DNA from: Monocercomonoides exilis
Taxonomy: Eukaryota; Preaxostyla; Oxymonadida; Polymastigidae
NCBI GenBank assembly: GCA_001643675.2
Contig: LSRY02000043.1
Coordinates: 666,501-730,500, forward strand
Direction of reading: 5' to 3'
Length of the DNA stretch: 64,000 nucleotides
Shown here: positions 12,458-24,683 of the stretch, piece by piece
Position numbering within the stretch: the stretch's first letter is position 1
How the letters are laid out: each line of letters starts with the position of its first letter
The notes under the pieces: model-generated
What the model was told of the DNA's origin: nothing
Seen by the model: the letters and a program-made list of their open reading frames with translations, nothing else
The model's database searches: none
Position numbers and translations under genes: made by a program

Positions 12458-12900
12458 TTAAACTTTGATGGAATTAAAAGCAATTGCATTTTCTTTCCAT
12501 TTCTCATTCTCGGAAACCTGTAAGGTCCCGTGTGAAACAGAATAATACGGGCTTATGTTCCTTTCATCATTCCAAATGTGGCTGAAAGGATATTTTGTTC
12601 CATCAAAAGCTGCAATCCCATAACTGCAGTGGATATTAAAAAAGACGATAAGATACATTTCCTTTTGTTTTCTCTTTCTCATTCTCTCATTGTCTCCATC
12701 TTCTTCTCATCCATACCTTTCCTCAGACGATTCTTTCATACCATGAAATTGTTATTCGCAAATAAGTTGTTTGTATTCCACAGCACAACCACTCCATCAG
12801 TCGAAGCAATGAATTCACTGTTGCATTTTGCTCTTCCCAGAAGTTGCTGAAGTTTTTCCTCTCTTTCTTCTTCTGTTTGTCCATCAGGAGTATTTTCCGC
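12458..12900 (-). pseudogene. fragmented gene, unknown family
   Basis: Two gene-like minus-strand pieces lie in different frames. The upstream piece (12,900-12,737) reads GQTEEEREEKLQQLLGRAKC and then GVVVLWNTNNLFANNNFM. The downstream piece (12,682-12,458) reads GTKYPFSHIWNDERNISPYY and then GTLQVSENEKWKENAIAF, ending in a stop. Their composition is unlike the surrounding AT-rich DNA, and the order suggests parts of one protein, perhaps exons. A GTATGA donor-like site follows the first piece and a CACTGCAG acceptor-like site precedes the second, but the frames do not join. Another minus-strand piece (LDRTQRILDIKSQKCVQTDT, near 13,140-13,200) may belong to the same gene. Function unknown. Confidence 0.35.
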
Positions 12901-13257
12901 TTAAACCGTTTCTTTTTCTATCTCTCTTCCTCTTTTCCTTCTCTAGTTTCAACCTTCTCACTTTATCTTTGATATTTCATTAAATAAGATACATCTGCAG
13001 AATTTGTAGAGTTTCTTCAACTGTAGCATTTTAACCTCAACCTATTCAATTTCTTTTCTGCTACATCAAAACGTTATTTCATAATTTTTGAAGCGTTGAG
13101 TAGTATCTATGTTTCATCAAATACTGTATCTGTCTGAACACACTTCTGTGACTTAATATCCAATATTCTTTGAGTTCTATCCAAAGAGAAAGTTACCCGA
13201 TTATTTTTGCTCCCACCTCGCTATGGCTCTTCAACTCTCCAAGAAAATAAAAAGTAC

Positions 13258-13625
13258 TTATATTCCAATGAAGAATCCCGTCACAAAATCCGTTTGTTGC
13301 CTACTGATGAGCTTTCTGCAGTCACACCACTCAAAACACATATCATCTGAAATTGAGGAGGAGAGAATGGTGAATGAGGCTATTGAAAGAAAAGAAGGCA
13401 GAAACCACTTTGTGCGGCTTGCTTGTTTTGTTGTGCATTGCGTTCTGCTTGTGAAGCGCTGTGAAACATTATGATCTTTGCATTCATTTCATTGGCTTCT
13501 TTTTTCTCTAATCTGATTGCTATCTTTATGCTCTTGATAACTTTAAATGCTTTATTCAATAGTAACCTCTCAGTGGAGTTAAAGGATGTTATGTTCATAT
13601 ATTTCATCTCTTCCAAACAGTCCAT
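13258..13625 (-). CDS. small two-exon protein, unknown
   Basis: Exon 1 (13,625-13,406) begins MDCLEEMKYMNITSFNSTER and ends HSASQAERNAQQNKQAAQS. A 59-bp intron (13,405-13,347, GTTTCTGCC to CAATTTCAG, phase 1) joins it to exon 2, which reads DDMCFEWCDCRKLISRQQTD and then FVTGFFIGI before a TAA at 13,258-13,260. The result is a 102-residue basic, partly helical protein with three Cys in exon 2. The clean splice joining supports a real or recently real gene. It may instead be the 5' part of a longer gene whose downstream exons are the broken pieces at 12.4-13.2 kb. I do not recognise it. Confidence 0.4.
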
Positions 13626-13725
13626 TCACGTGATACCTTGGAATGGAAGTGCTATGAGAAATTTTCTCCGTTTGGATACACACAAATACAAGAAATCGAG
13701 CAGTTTTTGTAAGAAGGAGAAGAAG

Positions 13726-13805
13726 ATAAAAGTGAATTGTTTGAAGGAGAAGAAGAAGAAAAAGAAAAAGAAGAAGAAAAAGAAAAAGAAGATGAAAAAA
13801 AAAGA
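13726..13805. repeat. AAG/AAAG purine microsatellite
   Basis: About 80 bases of AAG, AAAAG and poly-A on the plus strand. It gives a spurious Lys-rich frame on one strand and a Phe/Ser-rich frame on the other. Confidence 0.85.
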
Positions 13806-15284
13806 TAATGATAAAAAAGTTGGCAAAAGATGTGGTGCAGAAGCATATACCGTTCTGGAAATCTTCTTTTTTTCCGTTTTTTCCTGAGCTTTCTTCTGAG
13901 TTATATGCTTTGTCACACTCATGTTCCGAAATTGGTGACGCAATTCCTTTTCTTCATTCAAGAATTTATGCGAGTAGAGCATGTGGAATTAGTCAGCGAG
14001 CAATGATAAGTCGCTCAGCAGCACTCGGCTTCTCATTTCGGACAACTCGCTTCTGCGGATGCGTTCGCTACACACCCAGTTGATAGAACAGAGGAAAACA
14101 CCACGTTATCAAACAGCATTTTGTGAATTGGCATCAATCTGTACGAAAGGATTATTACATTTTTAGTCTTCACTTTGGTAACTGGAACAATAAATATGCT
14201 CAATAACTTCCCAGTTTCTTCAATTCATCTGTTAGCCTGATGCTCGCAGATTTCTCTACTCAGCTTATACTGTTATTCTCACTTTGAATGTTGAATCAGC
14301 TTCAGCATCTCTTTGTTTGTTGACCCAGGAAACAGAACCCGCCCTTTCGCCAGCGCAAATGTCACATGTCACACGTCCAAATGTCTGCCTTCTGCCTCAT
14401 TGCCAAGCTTGGAATTTCTTCTACGTGCCGATCAAAGAGAGACGCCAAATGCGGAGCTCGTATCTCTTTTCCTTCTAAGATGGGCATAACGGAGACAAAT
14501 TCGCACAAACAGATGAGGGGGAATCTCCGTTTCAGATTCCACTTGTGTGAATTCTGAAATTGACATCGAATAAACAGAAAAGAAAGAAGAAGATAGAAAA
14601 TTTATGCAGAATGAGATGTGGCCTGATTTCTTAAAATTGAATGAATCAATATTTTTCGGGATTCATATGTCCGAATGAAAATCTCTTTCTTTGCAGGTGC
14701 GAAATATTCAATACAAAACGCCTATGTTTTCTCTTTCTGAAGCAATCGATCTCAGCCGTCGACTTTCTCTCTCCTAAATCATCGCGAAATGTTAGCGGTT
14801 GGTCTTCAAAAACGGTCCTTAAATGATTAATGCGATATAAATGCTCAATGCAATATTTTATTCTTATTTTTCATTCAGCTCATAAGGTTCTTTATTCTTT
14901 CTTCTTTATAATCTTTCTTAACTTCTTTTTCTTTTTCATATATCCTCAATAATGATAGAATTCTATGATCCTCAAGAGCGTCGGTTCTTCTTTTTACGTC
15001 CTTTTGAATGATTCATTTTTCATCAAACGTTAGTCATAACAGTGTTTGCAATTTCACAGATAATAACTAACTTTCATCAGCAGAAAAAACAATTCAATTT
15101 CGTTTGTTTCCTTTCTCTTCGTATTTTTTTATTAATGCTGTGATCCTTATCACCCCTTTCTTAAATGCTCTCCTATAATTTCCACAAATATGATGTCAGT
15201 TCATAAAACTCGAATAATATTTAATTATGGTTAACACAAAAATTCTTTTATTGTGTAATAAAGTAACATTCATTGTGATATATA
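13806..15284. other. intergenic with possible coding relics
   Basis: The 13.8-14.56 kb part is GC-richer than normal intergenic DNA. On the minus strand it has short pieces such as MRSRVLLSDLSLLA (about 14,000-14,045) and YSHKFLNEEKELRHQFRNM (about 13,920-13,980) broken by stops, so it may hold a decayed gene. From 14.83 kb to the pogo element it is AT-rich with nothing recognised. Confidence 0.3.
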
Positions 15285-15324
15285 GGTTAATGTTTTTATT
15301 GTAACCTTTTTTTTTATTGGCACC
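15285..15324. repeat. left TIR of pogo-like element
   Basis: Begins immediately after a TA and is the inverted counterpart of 17,269-17,307. Shared core: TTTTTTTATTGGCACC. Confidence 0.88.
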
Positions 15325-15665
15325 TTTTTTCTATTTCTTTGTGAAAGATATAATTTTCTATAAGAAACAAAGATTATTAGCACAAACAATTGTTTTTGTC
15401 ATCAGTGGATGAACAGATGTTCTTATTTGATTTCGGGGAAACAGTGAAATATGTTAGTGAAATTATCGTATGAAAAAAACATGACAAATTCTTTTCAAAA
15501 ACTAATTGAATAAACAAAAATTTATTAAAGCAAATACTACCTATATCAAAACTTGAAAAGTCTTTTGGCTGCATTAAATGGATTTTTTTTTTGATCATTT
15601 CCCAAAAAATTGATTTGTATAATAATGATCAAAAAAAAAAAAAAGCTGAAGAAGGAAAAAGAAAA

Positions 15666-17228
15666 ATGCAAGCAGAAATGGCGTCGATAAACTATCGCAT
15701 TTATGAAAATAGACTCGAGAGAATGGCGCGAATTCTGATTGAAGGAAAAGCCAGGCTTGTGGATGCAACCAACTTCGGTGAATTTTCAAAAAAAAACTCT
15801 CATCCATGCAGTGAAGGCTGTTAAAAGTGACAGGGATGTTGCCAAAGTAGGAAGACCGTCATTGCTGCGCAAGGAAAAAAAGGAAATTGTTACAGACGTA
15901 ATTAAAATTGAAGCAAAGTGTGGAACAAACCTGACAGTGAAGAAAACAAAAGAATTGGTTTGAAAAATATTTTTTTTTCTATTTATTTGTTTCTATTTAG
16001 ATTGAAAATGCGATAGAAGATGAAGATTCAGAGATTTCAGTTGATGCTTCACCAAAAAAAAGAAATTTCAAAATCCGCAACTTATTCCTTCTTGCGAAAT
16101 CAACCCGAATAGAATGTACAAAAGCCAAAAATTTTGGATTCAAAACGTCCTGCAGCATCTTGCCAGGACATTTTGAAACCTTGGTACGAAATGCTTGATG
16201 ATTTGCATTCAAAATACAAATACCGAAGGGAGCTAATCTTTAATGTGGATGAAACATCACTGAGATTATCAGATAATTGCCAAAAACTTGTTGCGACATC
16301 CTCGGAATCTCCTTCAGCCTATTGTCTAGCACCTTCGAGAGTTCAAAATGCGACGCTTGTGGCTGCTGTTGCATCAGATGGATTTTCTTTGCCTACAATT
16401 GATCTTTGGCCAAGTTCAAATGTTCCTGAAGAGTTGACTCCTTTACTATCTCCTTCGCTTGATGTGTGGAGCAATACGAACGGTTGGATGAACTTTTTTT
16501 TATTCGAACGATACTCTTTGCGTGTTCTTCTTCCAGAAATATTAGAAAGAAAGAAAAGGATGAAATTGACTGAAGAGAGATGTTTTCTTTTCGTTGATTC
16601 GCACAGCTCTCGTGCAAACCCTATTATTTGGAGAAAATTTATGGAATCGAATGTGGATGTCATCACATTTGTTCCTCACACAACACATATTTCACAACCT
16701 CTCGATAGAGGTGTTTTTGCTGTTCTTAAATCGGTTTTAAATTCATCAAAAGAAATCCCTCAATCTTCAACAGCTTCTTCCAACAGAAAGGCTTTGGCGG
16801 ACATCCTTCCTCAAGCTCTTCACTCTGCATTCGCACCATCAGTAATTAAGAATGCATTTGATGCAAGTGGTGTTTTGTTCAGATCGTCAGGACCAGTTTT
16901 ACGTAAATTGCCCAAACACTCTTCATTTCCTTTGCCCACTTATTCAAATCGTTTTGATTTTTACGGAAAACTGCTCACAAATGAGGATTTCTTAGAAAAG
17001 TGGAAAGAAGATATCTTTATTCGAACAAGTGCGAAATGTTCCGAAGCCGAAGAAAAAACAGAAAACATTGAAGATACTCTTCCATTAAAGTCAAAGAAGA
17101 AAAGAGTTTATCTAAGAATTTTGCATGATGATTTAGAAAATATCGAAGAAGAAAATTCTGCAGATCAAAGTTCAGGAAAAAGAAAAATTCGAAGACTATT
17201 TGACCCAAGTTTTGTTTATTTTTGCTAA
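15666..17228 (+). pseudogene. pogo-like DDE transposase, frame-broken
   Basis: The N-terminal region (from ATG 15,666 or 15,678) begins MASINYRIYENRLERMARIL. After a frame change at the A-run at about 15,788-15,796 it continues HAVKAVKSDRDVAKVGRPSL, a helix-turn-helix-type DNA-binding region. A possible intron (GTTTGA... to TTTCTATTTAG, about 15,960-16,000) leads to IENAIEDEDSEIS. A second frame change near 16,125-16,135 opens the 364-codon catalytic part. Its acidic triad is visible: NVDETS, FVDSHSSR and SQPLDRGVFAVLKS, as in pogo/Tigger DDE_1 transposases. The protein ends at TAA 17,226-17,228. Both frame changes sit next to A-runs. The plus-strand 364-codon frame itself starts at a non-ATG codon, which supports the frameshift reading. 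Confidence 0.82.
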
Positions 17229-17268
17229 TTGAGTCTGTATTTTTTGAATTTTATCACTTCAAAAATTT

Positions 17269-17307
17269 GGTGCCAATAAAAAAATGGTTCCAATAAAAAC
17301 ACTAACC
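17269..17307. repeat. right TIR of pogo-like element
   Basis: Starts GGTGCCAATAAAAAAATGG and ends CACTAACC directly before TA. Inverted counterpart of 15,285-15,324. Confidence 0.88.
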
Positions 17308-17309
17308 TA

Positions 17310-18070
17310 AGTGGAAGAAGTTTGGAACAAAACATGGAATTTTTCAATAACGAAAAAATTTTGCATCATTTATTAATTATTTTTAATTTTTGAAGAAATA
17401 CATCTCATTAACAAAAAACGCAAATTACAATTGAAGCCAAAAATATCCCTATAAAATTTGAGTTTGTGCAAATTCTTCACGCAATTTTGGCAGAATTCTC
17501 AAAAGGCATGAATTGCAGAAAAGCAAAAACAGAATTTGAAAAAGTCGTAATTGTCTCATTTGAAAAAAAAACAAAGAAAATCGAAGAAAATAATAAATAT
17601 GAACATGAATTAATATGCATACAAAGATTTGACAATTCACCAAAGAATTGTATTTTCTCAAAACAAAAACAAATTTACAATCAAAAGTGAATATATTTTG
17701 TAAAATAAACTTAAAATTAAAAAAAAAAAAAAAAAAAGGAACGAAAAAGAAAAGAAGTAGTTCACCCAAACAGATATTTGGGACTATACTCTCATTTTCT
17801 TTACATGCCAACTTTAAAATTTTTCATCAAAACACAAAAATTTTCAAAAGACAATCTTTGAAATAGATTATAACGTAAAAATTAGAACAAAAAAATTAAT
17901 TAATAATTAAAGCATGACACACAAATCAGAAAAAATAATAACTGTGCAATCTCAAAATACATAAACAACTCTCAAAAACAATTTTTTTCTGAAACACAAA
18001 AAATTATAATCATTTTAAAATTTAAAGTTCATTCATAACATCAATCACTTGTATAATCGATGTAACCTTA
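17310..18070. other. AT-rich intergenic
   Basis: Nothing coding is seen; an 18-base poly-A run lies near 17,720. It holds the 3' flank of the permease gene, which ends at 18,071 on the minus strand. Confidence 0.5.
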
Positions 18071-21000
18071 TTAGGATCTCATGCAATCTGCAATCTGCAT
18101 ATGCCTCAGATACGACAAAGGTGCAGAAGTAGACAAATATCCCATCAGCAACGATATAAAAACCAACTCAATTAGTGTCAAATAAGGAAAGTAAAAAGCA
18201 ACTTTTCTAGCTGACAGCAGCACTGTTATCTGAGACGACAGCATATACGACAAGAGCATTCCTGAAACCATTCCCATCACAGACGCAGCCATCACTAAGA
18301 TAAACGCCTCTTCAATGTATACACGCCGCGTCTGGAACTGCGTCATTCCCATCGATCGCATCATTCCGTAGTCCTTTTTGGATGAAAGTACATTCGATGA
18401 CATTGCAGCAACAAGAGAGCATTCACCAAGAAAACTCATAAAAAATGCACAAATGGCAAACACAATGTGTAAAATATTGATCGTTAAACTATAAGTTCGG
18501 TCTAAGGTTTTCTTTGATGTTGTTGAAACATGATAATTTGCAATATTATCGGATGCAGACGATGATAGAGATAATTCATTGTCTGTTTGAATTAATGCTT
18601 CACTTCCCAATTGTTTATCAAACGAACTAACTGACTTAAAGTCTTGTCTTGTAAAATCATCGGTGCTGCAATTAGCTTCGTCCTGCTCAATTCCATCTTC
18701 TCCAGAATTAAATACACGTTCATCGCTTGTGCTAAAATTGAAACACTTATTTGAGGCGCCTTTTGAAGAAAAAAACGAATCAACATTGTTTGTGGAAGAG
18801 AAAAATGTTGATGAGGATGTAGTTCTGTTCGATTGAAAGAGTATGAGATCGTCCTCAAACTCTTCTGTCCTTGAAGGTGATGCTACTTTCTTATATTTCA
18901 CTTCGATGGATTCAACACGCAGATCATCATAAGCAGACAATGCAAAAGCAAAGCTTATGTTGTCTATAACTTCAGACATTAACGGGAATGAAATAGGCAA
19001 ATATGAAATTGGCATATCATCATATTTGTTTTGATAGCTAGAAAACGGAATGGAAGAGGCAAATCCTCCAATTGTGACATTCTTGAAAAAAGAAGAAAAT
19101 GAAATAACATTCGACTTTCCATCTGCGTTTTCATTCATTTTTTTCACATAATCTTTGTCCATTTCATTAAAAATAGTATTTGAACAATACGGAAGGTAAA
19201 AAGATGCTTTTGGACTGAGATTCTTTTTCAGCACGTACCTTTCTCCCAAACTAGTCCCCAGCTGCTTTTTAAAGCCTTCTGGAACAATTACCATAGTCGA
19301 ATCAAAGTAGTCTGCATACATCTGTTTGATCACGTCGTCTCCTGTCTTTCTCTTTTTGTCATTCAAAGTGGATTCAATGCCCCAAACTTTCTCGTCTGTC
19401 ACTTCTTTGAAATACGGAGAGACGGCTGCAAGTTCGAAATAATTTTGGTGTGTCCTCCCTCTGTTAGTCACCATCACATTGACCTCGCTTCCTCCTTGTT
19501 GCTCCCAAAGATCACAACCCTTGTATGCATATGCTTCAATAATATCCTTGTATTTATCCAAAAGTGACTGCAACGCTCCAAGATCCTTCATTTTGATTCC
19601 TTGAAATGAAACAGTGTCTTTTATTAGCGGAGGAGGAAAAAACACAGAGCCGTTCCAATTCTCATAGTCTTTGAATACTGAAGCATATTGATCACCTTCC
19701 AAGACTGGAGCAATTCTCAGATCGCAGTCCAAATTTTGGCATTCAGTAGCCATTATGGTTTCTATCAGCGTGTTTATCATCACATCCATAGAAAACAAAA
19801 AGCACATAATCAACGCAAACATTATCGTCGTCCCACGATTTCTCAGTCTATGCAAGCTCAAATTCGTCAATGCCAATTTTCGCACTGCTTTTTTCTCCCA
19901 AAATAGCAGCACAACAGTCACAATTGCTTCGAAGATATACTCAAAATTCACACAAATCAGCACCAGAGCTGTCATCACGCAGATCACCAGCCCAATCAGC
20001 AGAATTATCATCAACACCATATTTCTTGAAACAAGTGAAAGGGGGAAAAGCAAATAAACGCATGCTCCAATTACTGTCAAGATTAGGCCATCAACAAGCA
20101 GAGTGAACGACGAGTGATTGGAATCACTTCGCTCGATGGTGATGAGCACGGTAGATGTGTTTGTGTGCTGCGTATCTATTGAATCGTGCAGTTTTGTTGA
20201 CAGTGCTGTCTTGATCGGGAAGAAAGAAGCAACCAGCGTCGCAGCTAAAACAACCAGAATCGTTATCACCACCGACCAAAGGGAAAGCATAACGCCCAAG
20301 CGGTATCCTGTTTTTTTAGAAATATATATTATCAATGCCTCGTTGATTCCTTGAGATCCAAGAATCCCGATAATTATTCCTGGCGCAGCAAAAGTGAGGG
20401 CTTGTATCAGAATCAGCATTACCACGCCGAACCTGCTCATTCCATGCACACGCATCAGACCAAGCTCGTAAGCTCTTCCATCGACAGACCTTTGGATTTG
20501 TGAGTAAATGATTAAAATCGTGACGGCCAAAATGATCACGATCCCTATTCCAACAGCTAGCAGAATGATGCTGTCGAAAGATGAGAATGAATTGGATATT
20601 GGACTTATTCGAGCATATAGCTCGGCAAAATCCAGTGCATAAAGAATGTTCATTGACCAAGAATTCAGTTTTCTGAAATAATAACAGATTTAATTTTTTT
20701 TAAAAAGCATGTAAGAGATTGTTGCTGCTTTTTTGGAATAAAAAAGATTCAAACAAACCGTGTTGCGATCGAGCTATCAATATACAAATATGTTTTGTTT
20801 CTTGGAACTTGTAAGTTGCAATCAAGCTCAGTTGCATTATCATTCAGATTGGCTTCTTGAAATTGTTCTTTACCAACAATTTCCAAAACAGAACGAGGCA
20901 AATATTCAACAATCTGAAGCAAACAAGAGAATATGAGCAAAAAAAATAAGTACATAAAAATTAGAAGCATTCAATTAAAAGCAAATGCATACATGTTCCC

Positions 21001-21672
21001 AGATATTGTCGATTTCTGCGTAAAATATAGTTCTTCTAAATAAGTCATTGTTTCTTTTTTGAACCTAAAAATTTATTTAAAATAAAAGATGATGTTTGAA
21101 TAAGTTTTTAAAAAAATAACATTGTTTCGATAAAACAAATATTTTTCCACAAAAATTAAAAAAAAAAAAATAAAAGAATAAAAGATTCAAAACAAATCAC
21201 AGGAAAAAGAAAAAATAACATTATCATTAAAATTTACAAAACTGCAAAAATTACAAAAACAAAAAATATTCAATGAATTAATCTTCAGACCTCTGCAATT
21301 TCAAATGGAACTGTAAAATTTTGTAAATATTTCCCAGCTTCAAGTAAACGATTGAGAGCATATTTCTTTACAACATCAAAAGCAATAGGTGAAAATTATT
21401 CCATATTCGATTGTAAATTTACAACATTTCCAACGCTCCAACTGCAAGAATAACCACTAAAACAACAAACAATGACTTTTCCTTTGGGTATTGAGTTATA
21501 ACTACTCTTCCAACCAAGGTCATAATTTTCCTAAATCACAGAAATTGAAATAAAACGAAAAATATAATTTGTTTATGTTGTAAGAGATATTAAGAATTTT
21601 TAATAATTTATCCATTGATTATAGAAATTCGTTAGAAGCATACTTCGAGCCTGCTATTAATTGCCTTGAAAC
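18071..21672 (-). CDS. FtsX/MacB-like ABC transporter permease, multi-exon
   Basis: The last exon (20,672-18,071) holds about 865 codons with many transmembrane helices and two FtsX-type modules. One begins SIILLAVGIGIVIILAVTIL followed by ELGLMRVHGMSRFGVVML. The other lies near the C-terminus, with NILHIVFAICAFFMSFLGEC and then DYGMMRSMGMTQFQTRRVYI; the ELG.MR..GM signature is typical of FtsX permeases. Upstream exons joined by clean GT-AG introns are 20,913-20,759 (86-bp intron, phase 2) and 21,064-20,993. Probable further exons are about 21,410-21,291 (AFDVVKKYALNRLLEAGKYL), about 21,530-21,412 (VGRVVITQYPKEKSLFVVLV, first membrane helix) and 21,672-21,644. In-frame stops around 21,400 mean either an unrecognised intron or a lesion there, and the true start was not found. 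A low-complexity Ser/Asp-rich loop lies between the modules. Substrate and ATPase partner are unknown. Confidence 0.8.
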
Positions 21673-22358
21673 CTGCGGGTAAAAAATAATTAGAAATTGA
21701 CGCATATAAGTAATTTGTTGATACGCGAGGAGTGCACATTGAATGCTGTTATCAAGTTAACGTTTCATAAAATGCTATTTCAAACAAAAAATGCACACTT
21801 TATTCCCAAGTCAATTGAGTATTTCTTTCGCCTGTGTCGCATTCAATCCAGTAGCATCAGTTTTAATGTAAGGAGTTATAACCAAATCTGTATTTCCATA
21901 GTTTCTGACCAATTTTGAATACGAAATTTACGGATGTTTTGTAACAAGGTTTAAAACGATAGGAATAATCAAACTTACAAGGTAATATCTGGTTAAGAAA
22001 AGCGTTGCTTTTAAATGTTAATTGATAATTCATATCAAACCCAACAACACCCCAACAAAAACTGCATTTGTTGTGCTTCATCTCTCTCCAACTTTGTGAA
22101 ATATAAAATCTTAAATAGGCACATGCAATTTTTCCTTGATTTTCCTCTTCTTTAATAGGTTTATACAAAGTCATTATAAATTATCAACACTATCCAATTT
22201 ATGAATATTACCCATAAATTATATTATTCATTTTGTGTTGATTTGGAAAAACTTTTGAATAACTTCATAACTTTGTAATTATTTATATTCATAATAAAAC
22301 AGTTTTAAGAAACAATATGAAATCAGAATAAAAAAAAAATGTTTGAAAAAAAAGAAAG
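21673..22358. other. AT-rich region upstream of the permease
   Basis: May contain the first small exon(s) of the permease; on the minus strand, MCTPRVSTNYLY at about 21,700-21,740 is a weak candidate. Otherwise I see nothing. Confidence 0.3.
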
Positions 22359-22398
22359 TTGATAGAACGCAGTGAGACAGGATTTGCTCCGAAATAAA

Positions 22399-22428
22399 GA
22401 GTTTGATCTTAAAGTATGGGTGGTTTGA
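22399..22428. repeat. left terminal inverted repeat of DIRS element
   Basis: GAGTTTGATCTTAAAGTATG and following bases match, inverted, the repeat at 28,316-28,345 with about one mismatch. Confidence 0.85.
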
Positions 22429-23013
22429 GTGAAAAACTTCGCCCTCCCCAAACGACGTGGAAAAGGAGCGAGACAAAAGTATAAAACAATAACATTAGAA
22501 AATAAAAAAGTGTATTATGAATTGTCCGCTTCACTTCACCACCGACTTCGCCTTTTGCCATGGTCTCGAAGACCAGAGGGCAGGGGACGTTGCCCCTCGG
22601 AGCTGTCTCCTGCAGGCTGTGCAGGGGATCCGGTGAGGCGAGTTCTCTAATAGGAGCAGAAAGAAAAACCGCTCTCGGTTCCTCGAGGCGTTGAAAAGAA
22701 AACTGCATGTCATGTGCTCTGCCTCCCGCTCTTCTGCTGATCCAGCAGAGCTAATCCACCCACCGCGCACTGTGTGGGTTAGTCTGACTCTTCTCTTTGC
22801 ATTTGTTCGATACTTATTAAAGGAGTAGGATTCTTCTTCCAACTTTTTATTCATTCACTGTTTCTCAATACAGATTTAGGTGCGTTAGATCTCTCTGGGC
22901 GGTCTCTCCTTTCTTCTCTTTTCTGCTTTCTCGCCCTTTTCCTCATCATCTTCCTACTCTGTTTCTCTCTCTTACGCACCCAGCCGCTCTGAGTCTCTCC
23001 ATCCGCATTCGTA

Positions 23014-23105
23014 TTATTTCGGAGCAAATCCTGTCTCACTGCGTTCTATCAATTCTCAATAAAGCGAATCTATGAACGCAAGGAGCAGGTTTGCTCCTCA
23101 ATAAT
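23014..23105. repeat. internal complementary region of DIRS element
   Basis: The first half (to about 23,053) is the reverse complement of the left outer end 22,359-22,397. The second half (about 23,056-23,105) is the reverse complement of the right outer end 28,345-28,393. Such a region is thought to template the completion of the ends and circle formation in DIRS replication. Confidence 0.88.
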
Positions 23106-23261
23106 GATTCCTGAAATCCCTCGTTTTCTTTTCTCCCCTGATCTTAAACCCTCCTGCCTAGCACTTTCTCGTGCGGCGGATGAATAGAGGGACTGCGGAT
23201 GAAGGTGCGGCTACTGTCTCTACTCCCTCCCTCTCTTAGAATGTTCTCGGGGTGTTCTTGA

Positions 23262-24683
23262 TCAGGTCTTCGACACTTGAGAGGAACTGGCAATTTGTCC
23301 TATGCTTCTCTCTCCGCGTTTCCTCCTAACAGATACAAGCTTTTTCTGTGAGGCCGTCTGTCTGCCCTTCGTCAACTCCATAATGCTGCAGGGAATTATG
23401 GGGGGTGTCTCATCACCTTTGGGGGGTTGTGTTATATCGTTCTCCTGCTGCGACCTCCTCTCTCGAATTGGCACAAGTCTCTTCGCTCTCTTTCTCTTGC
23501 CCCTCTCCACTTCACCCCCCAGCTGTGGTGTCTCCTCAGGATACTCCTTTGTTTCAGATTCTGTATTCTCGTTGATAATATCCTTTCTTACGTTATCCTT
23601 CTCCGACTTGTCTCCCTTTTCCGCAAGGGGTACTGGGCCGCCGATTGTCTCCAGGATCCATCTCGTATCTTGGACTGGTAGCACGGTGTAATACTCCTGG
23701 GTTACTCTAGAACCTGGCGCACATCTCGCGTACGCATTGATTGCTTTCCAATCTACATCATGTTGTTTTGCTAAATGTGTTATCACCGCGTGTCTTATCG
23801 AGTACGCGGTAAATGTGTCGGGTATTCCGTTTTCTCTCAGGACCGCCACTAATTCTTCTTTGATCCTCTGCAAGTTTGCAGGTTGTCTCTCACTGATATT
23901 GAACCACACATGTTCGTCTTTAAACGTCATCTTAGTATAGTCCATCCAACGTTGTAGTACTGCAACAGGATCTATACGTGGGTTTGGATGTTTATTTATG
24001 ATAACATTAACCGTCTCACCCCCCGATGTTTTTGTTTGTACTTTTGTCTGGACTAACTCGTCCTTAAATAAAGTTGTATCACTTCTCATTCTCTCCAGCT
24101 CTGCTGGCCTTAAGGCGCCGAAAATCATGGTCAGGATGAGAGCTCTCCTTTGGATGGTCTGTGTGTCCGTCCTTTCGTATGTGACTTCTGCCCATTTGGT
24201 GATTATTGTGAGATCCCACGTCGTCCTGTACCGTTTGCTCTTTCTCGGCTTATCTCCCACATACGTCTTTAAAAATATTTCTATGTCCTTTCGGTCGATC
24301 TTAGTCTCTCTGAAAAGGTTAATGGAATCCAGTACTTTCCGGACTGTCTGATGAATCACTCAACTGGAAAGGTCAGTATTCGAAAGCGTTTCGGTAAACT
24401 CTCCAATAATCCATATGGCATCTCTGGTTGTGAGGGGGTAGGTATCATCCATGCTCTCTCTATCCAGAAATTGTTTAAATCTTCGCAGCGATCTCCACGT
24501 GTCTCTTTCGCTCTTTTGATTTCTAAGTATTGCTGCTGCTATATCTCTTGCTCCAACGTATTCTCCCCATGTAAGGAAGAGGTCCCTCCCTGGGATATTT
24601 TCCTCTCCAGTATAACGCTTATTACCTCTCCTGGGGGTAGTTTCCATCCTTCCCTTCTCATCTTCGCTCCCGGAATCATGCAC
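23262..24683 (-). pseudogene. DIRS tyrosine recombinase (integrase)
   Basis: The N-terminal part (24,683-24,363) contains AIWIIGEFTETLSNTDLSS and is separated by a TGA at 24,360-24,362, in the same frame, from the catalytic part (24,359-23,262). Catalytic landmarks are the first Arg in FGALRPAELERM, the second Arg in AYSIRHAVITHL, where the usual HxxR His is Tyr, and a likely Tyr nucleophile in QEYYTVLP. A Lys/Arg-rich tail follows. It would integrate circular cDNA in place of a DDE integrase. The stop and the His-to-Tyr change both fit single C-to-T mutations. The frame overlaps the end of the RNase H frame by about 145 bp. Confidence 0.85.

Larger units (their letters stand above)
15285..17307. 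mobile_element. pogo-like DNA transposon, complete ends
   Basis: A 2,023-bp element bounded by TIRs of about 40 bp (15,285-15,324 and 17,269-17,307). The left end starts GGTTAATGTTTTTATTG and the right end is its complement with few mismatches; both TIRs contain TATTGGCACC. A TA dinucleotide flanks each end (15,283-15,284 and 17,308-17,309), the target duplication expected of Tc1/mariner-pogo elements. The single gene inside encodes a DDE transposase with frameshifts, so this copy is probably not autonomous unless the frame errors are sequencing artefacts. Confidence 0.88.

Noticed and set aside
13471-13982. Lys-rich plus-strand and Phe-rich minus-strand frames of 118-138 codons.
   Set aside because: They are produced by the purine microsatellite at 13,726-13,805.
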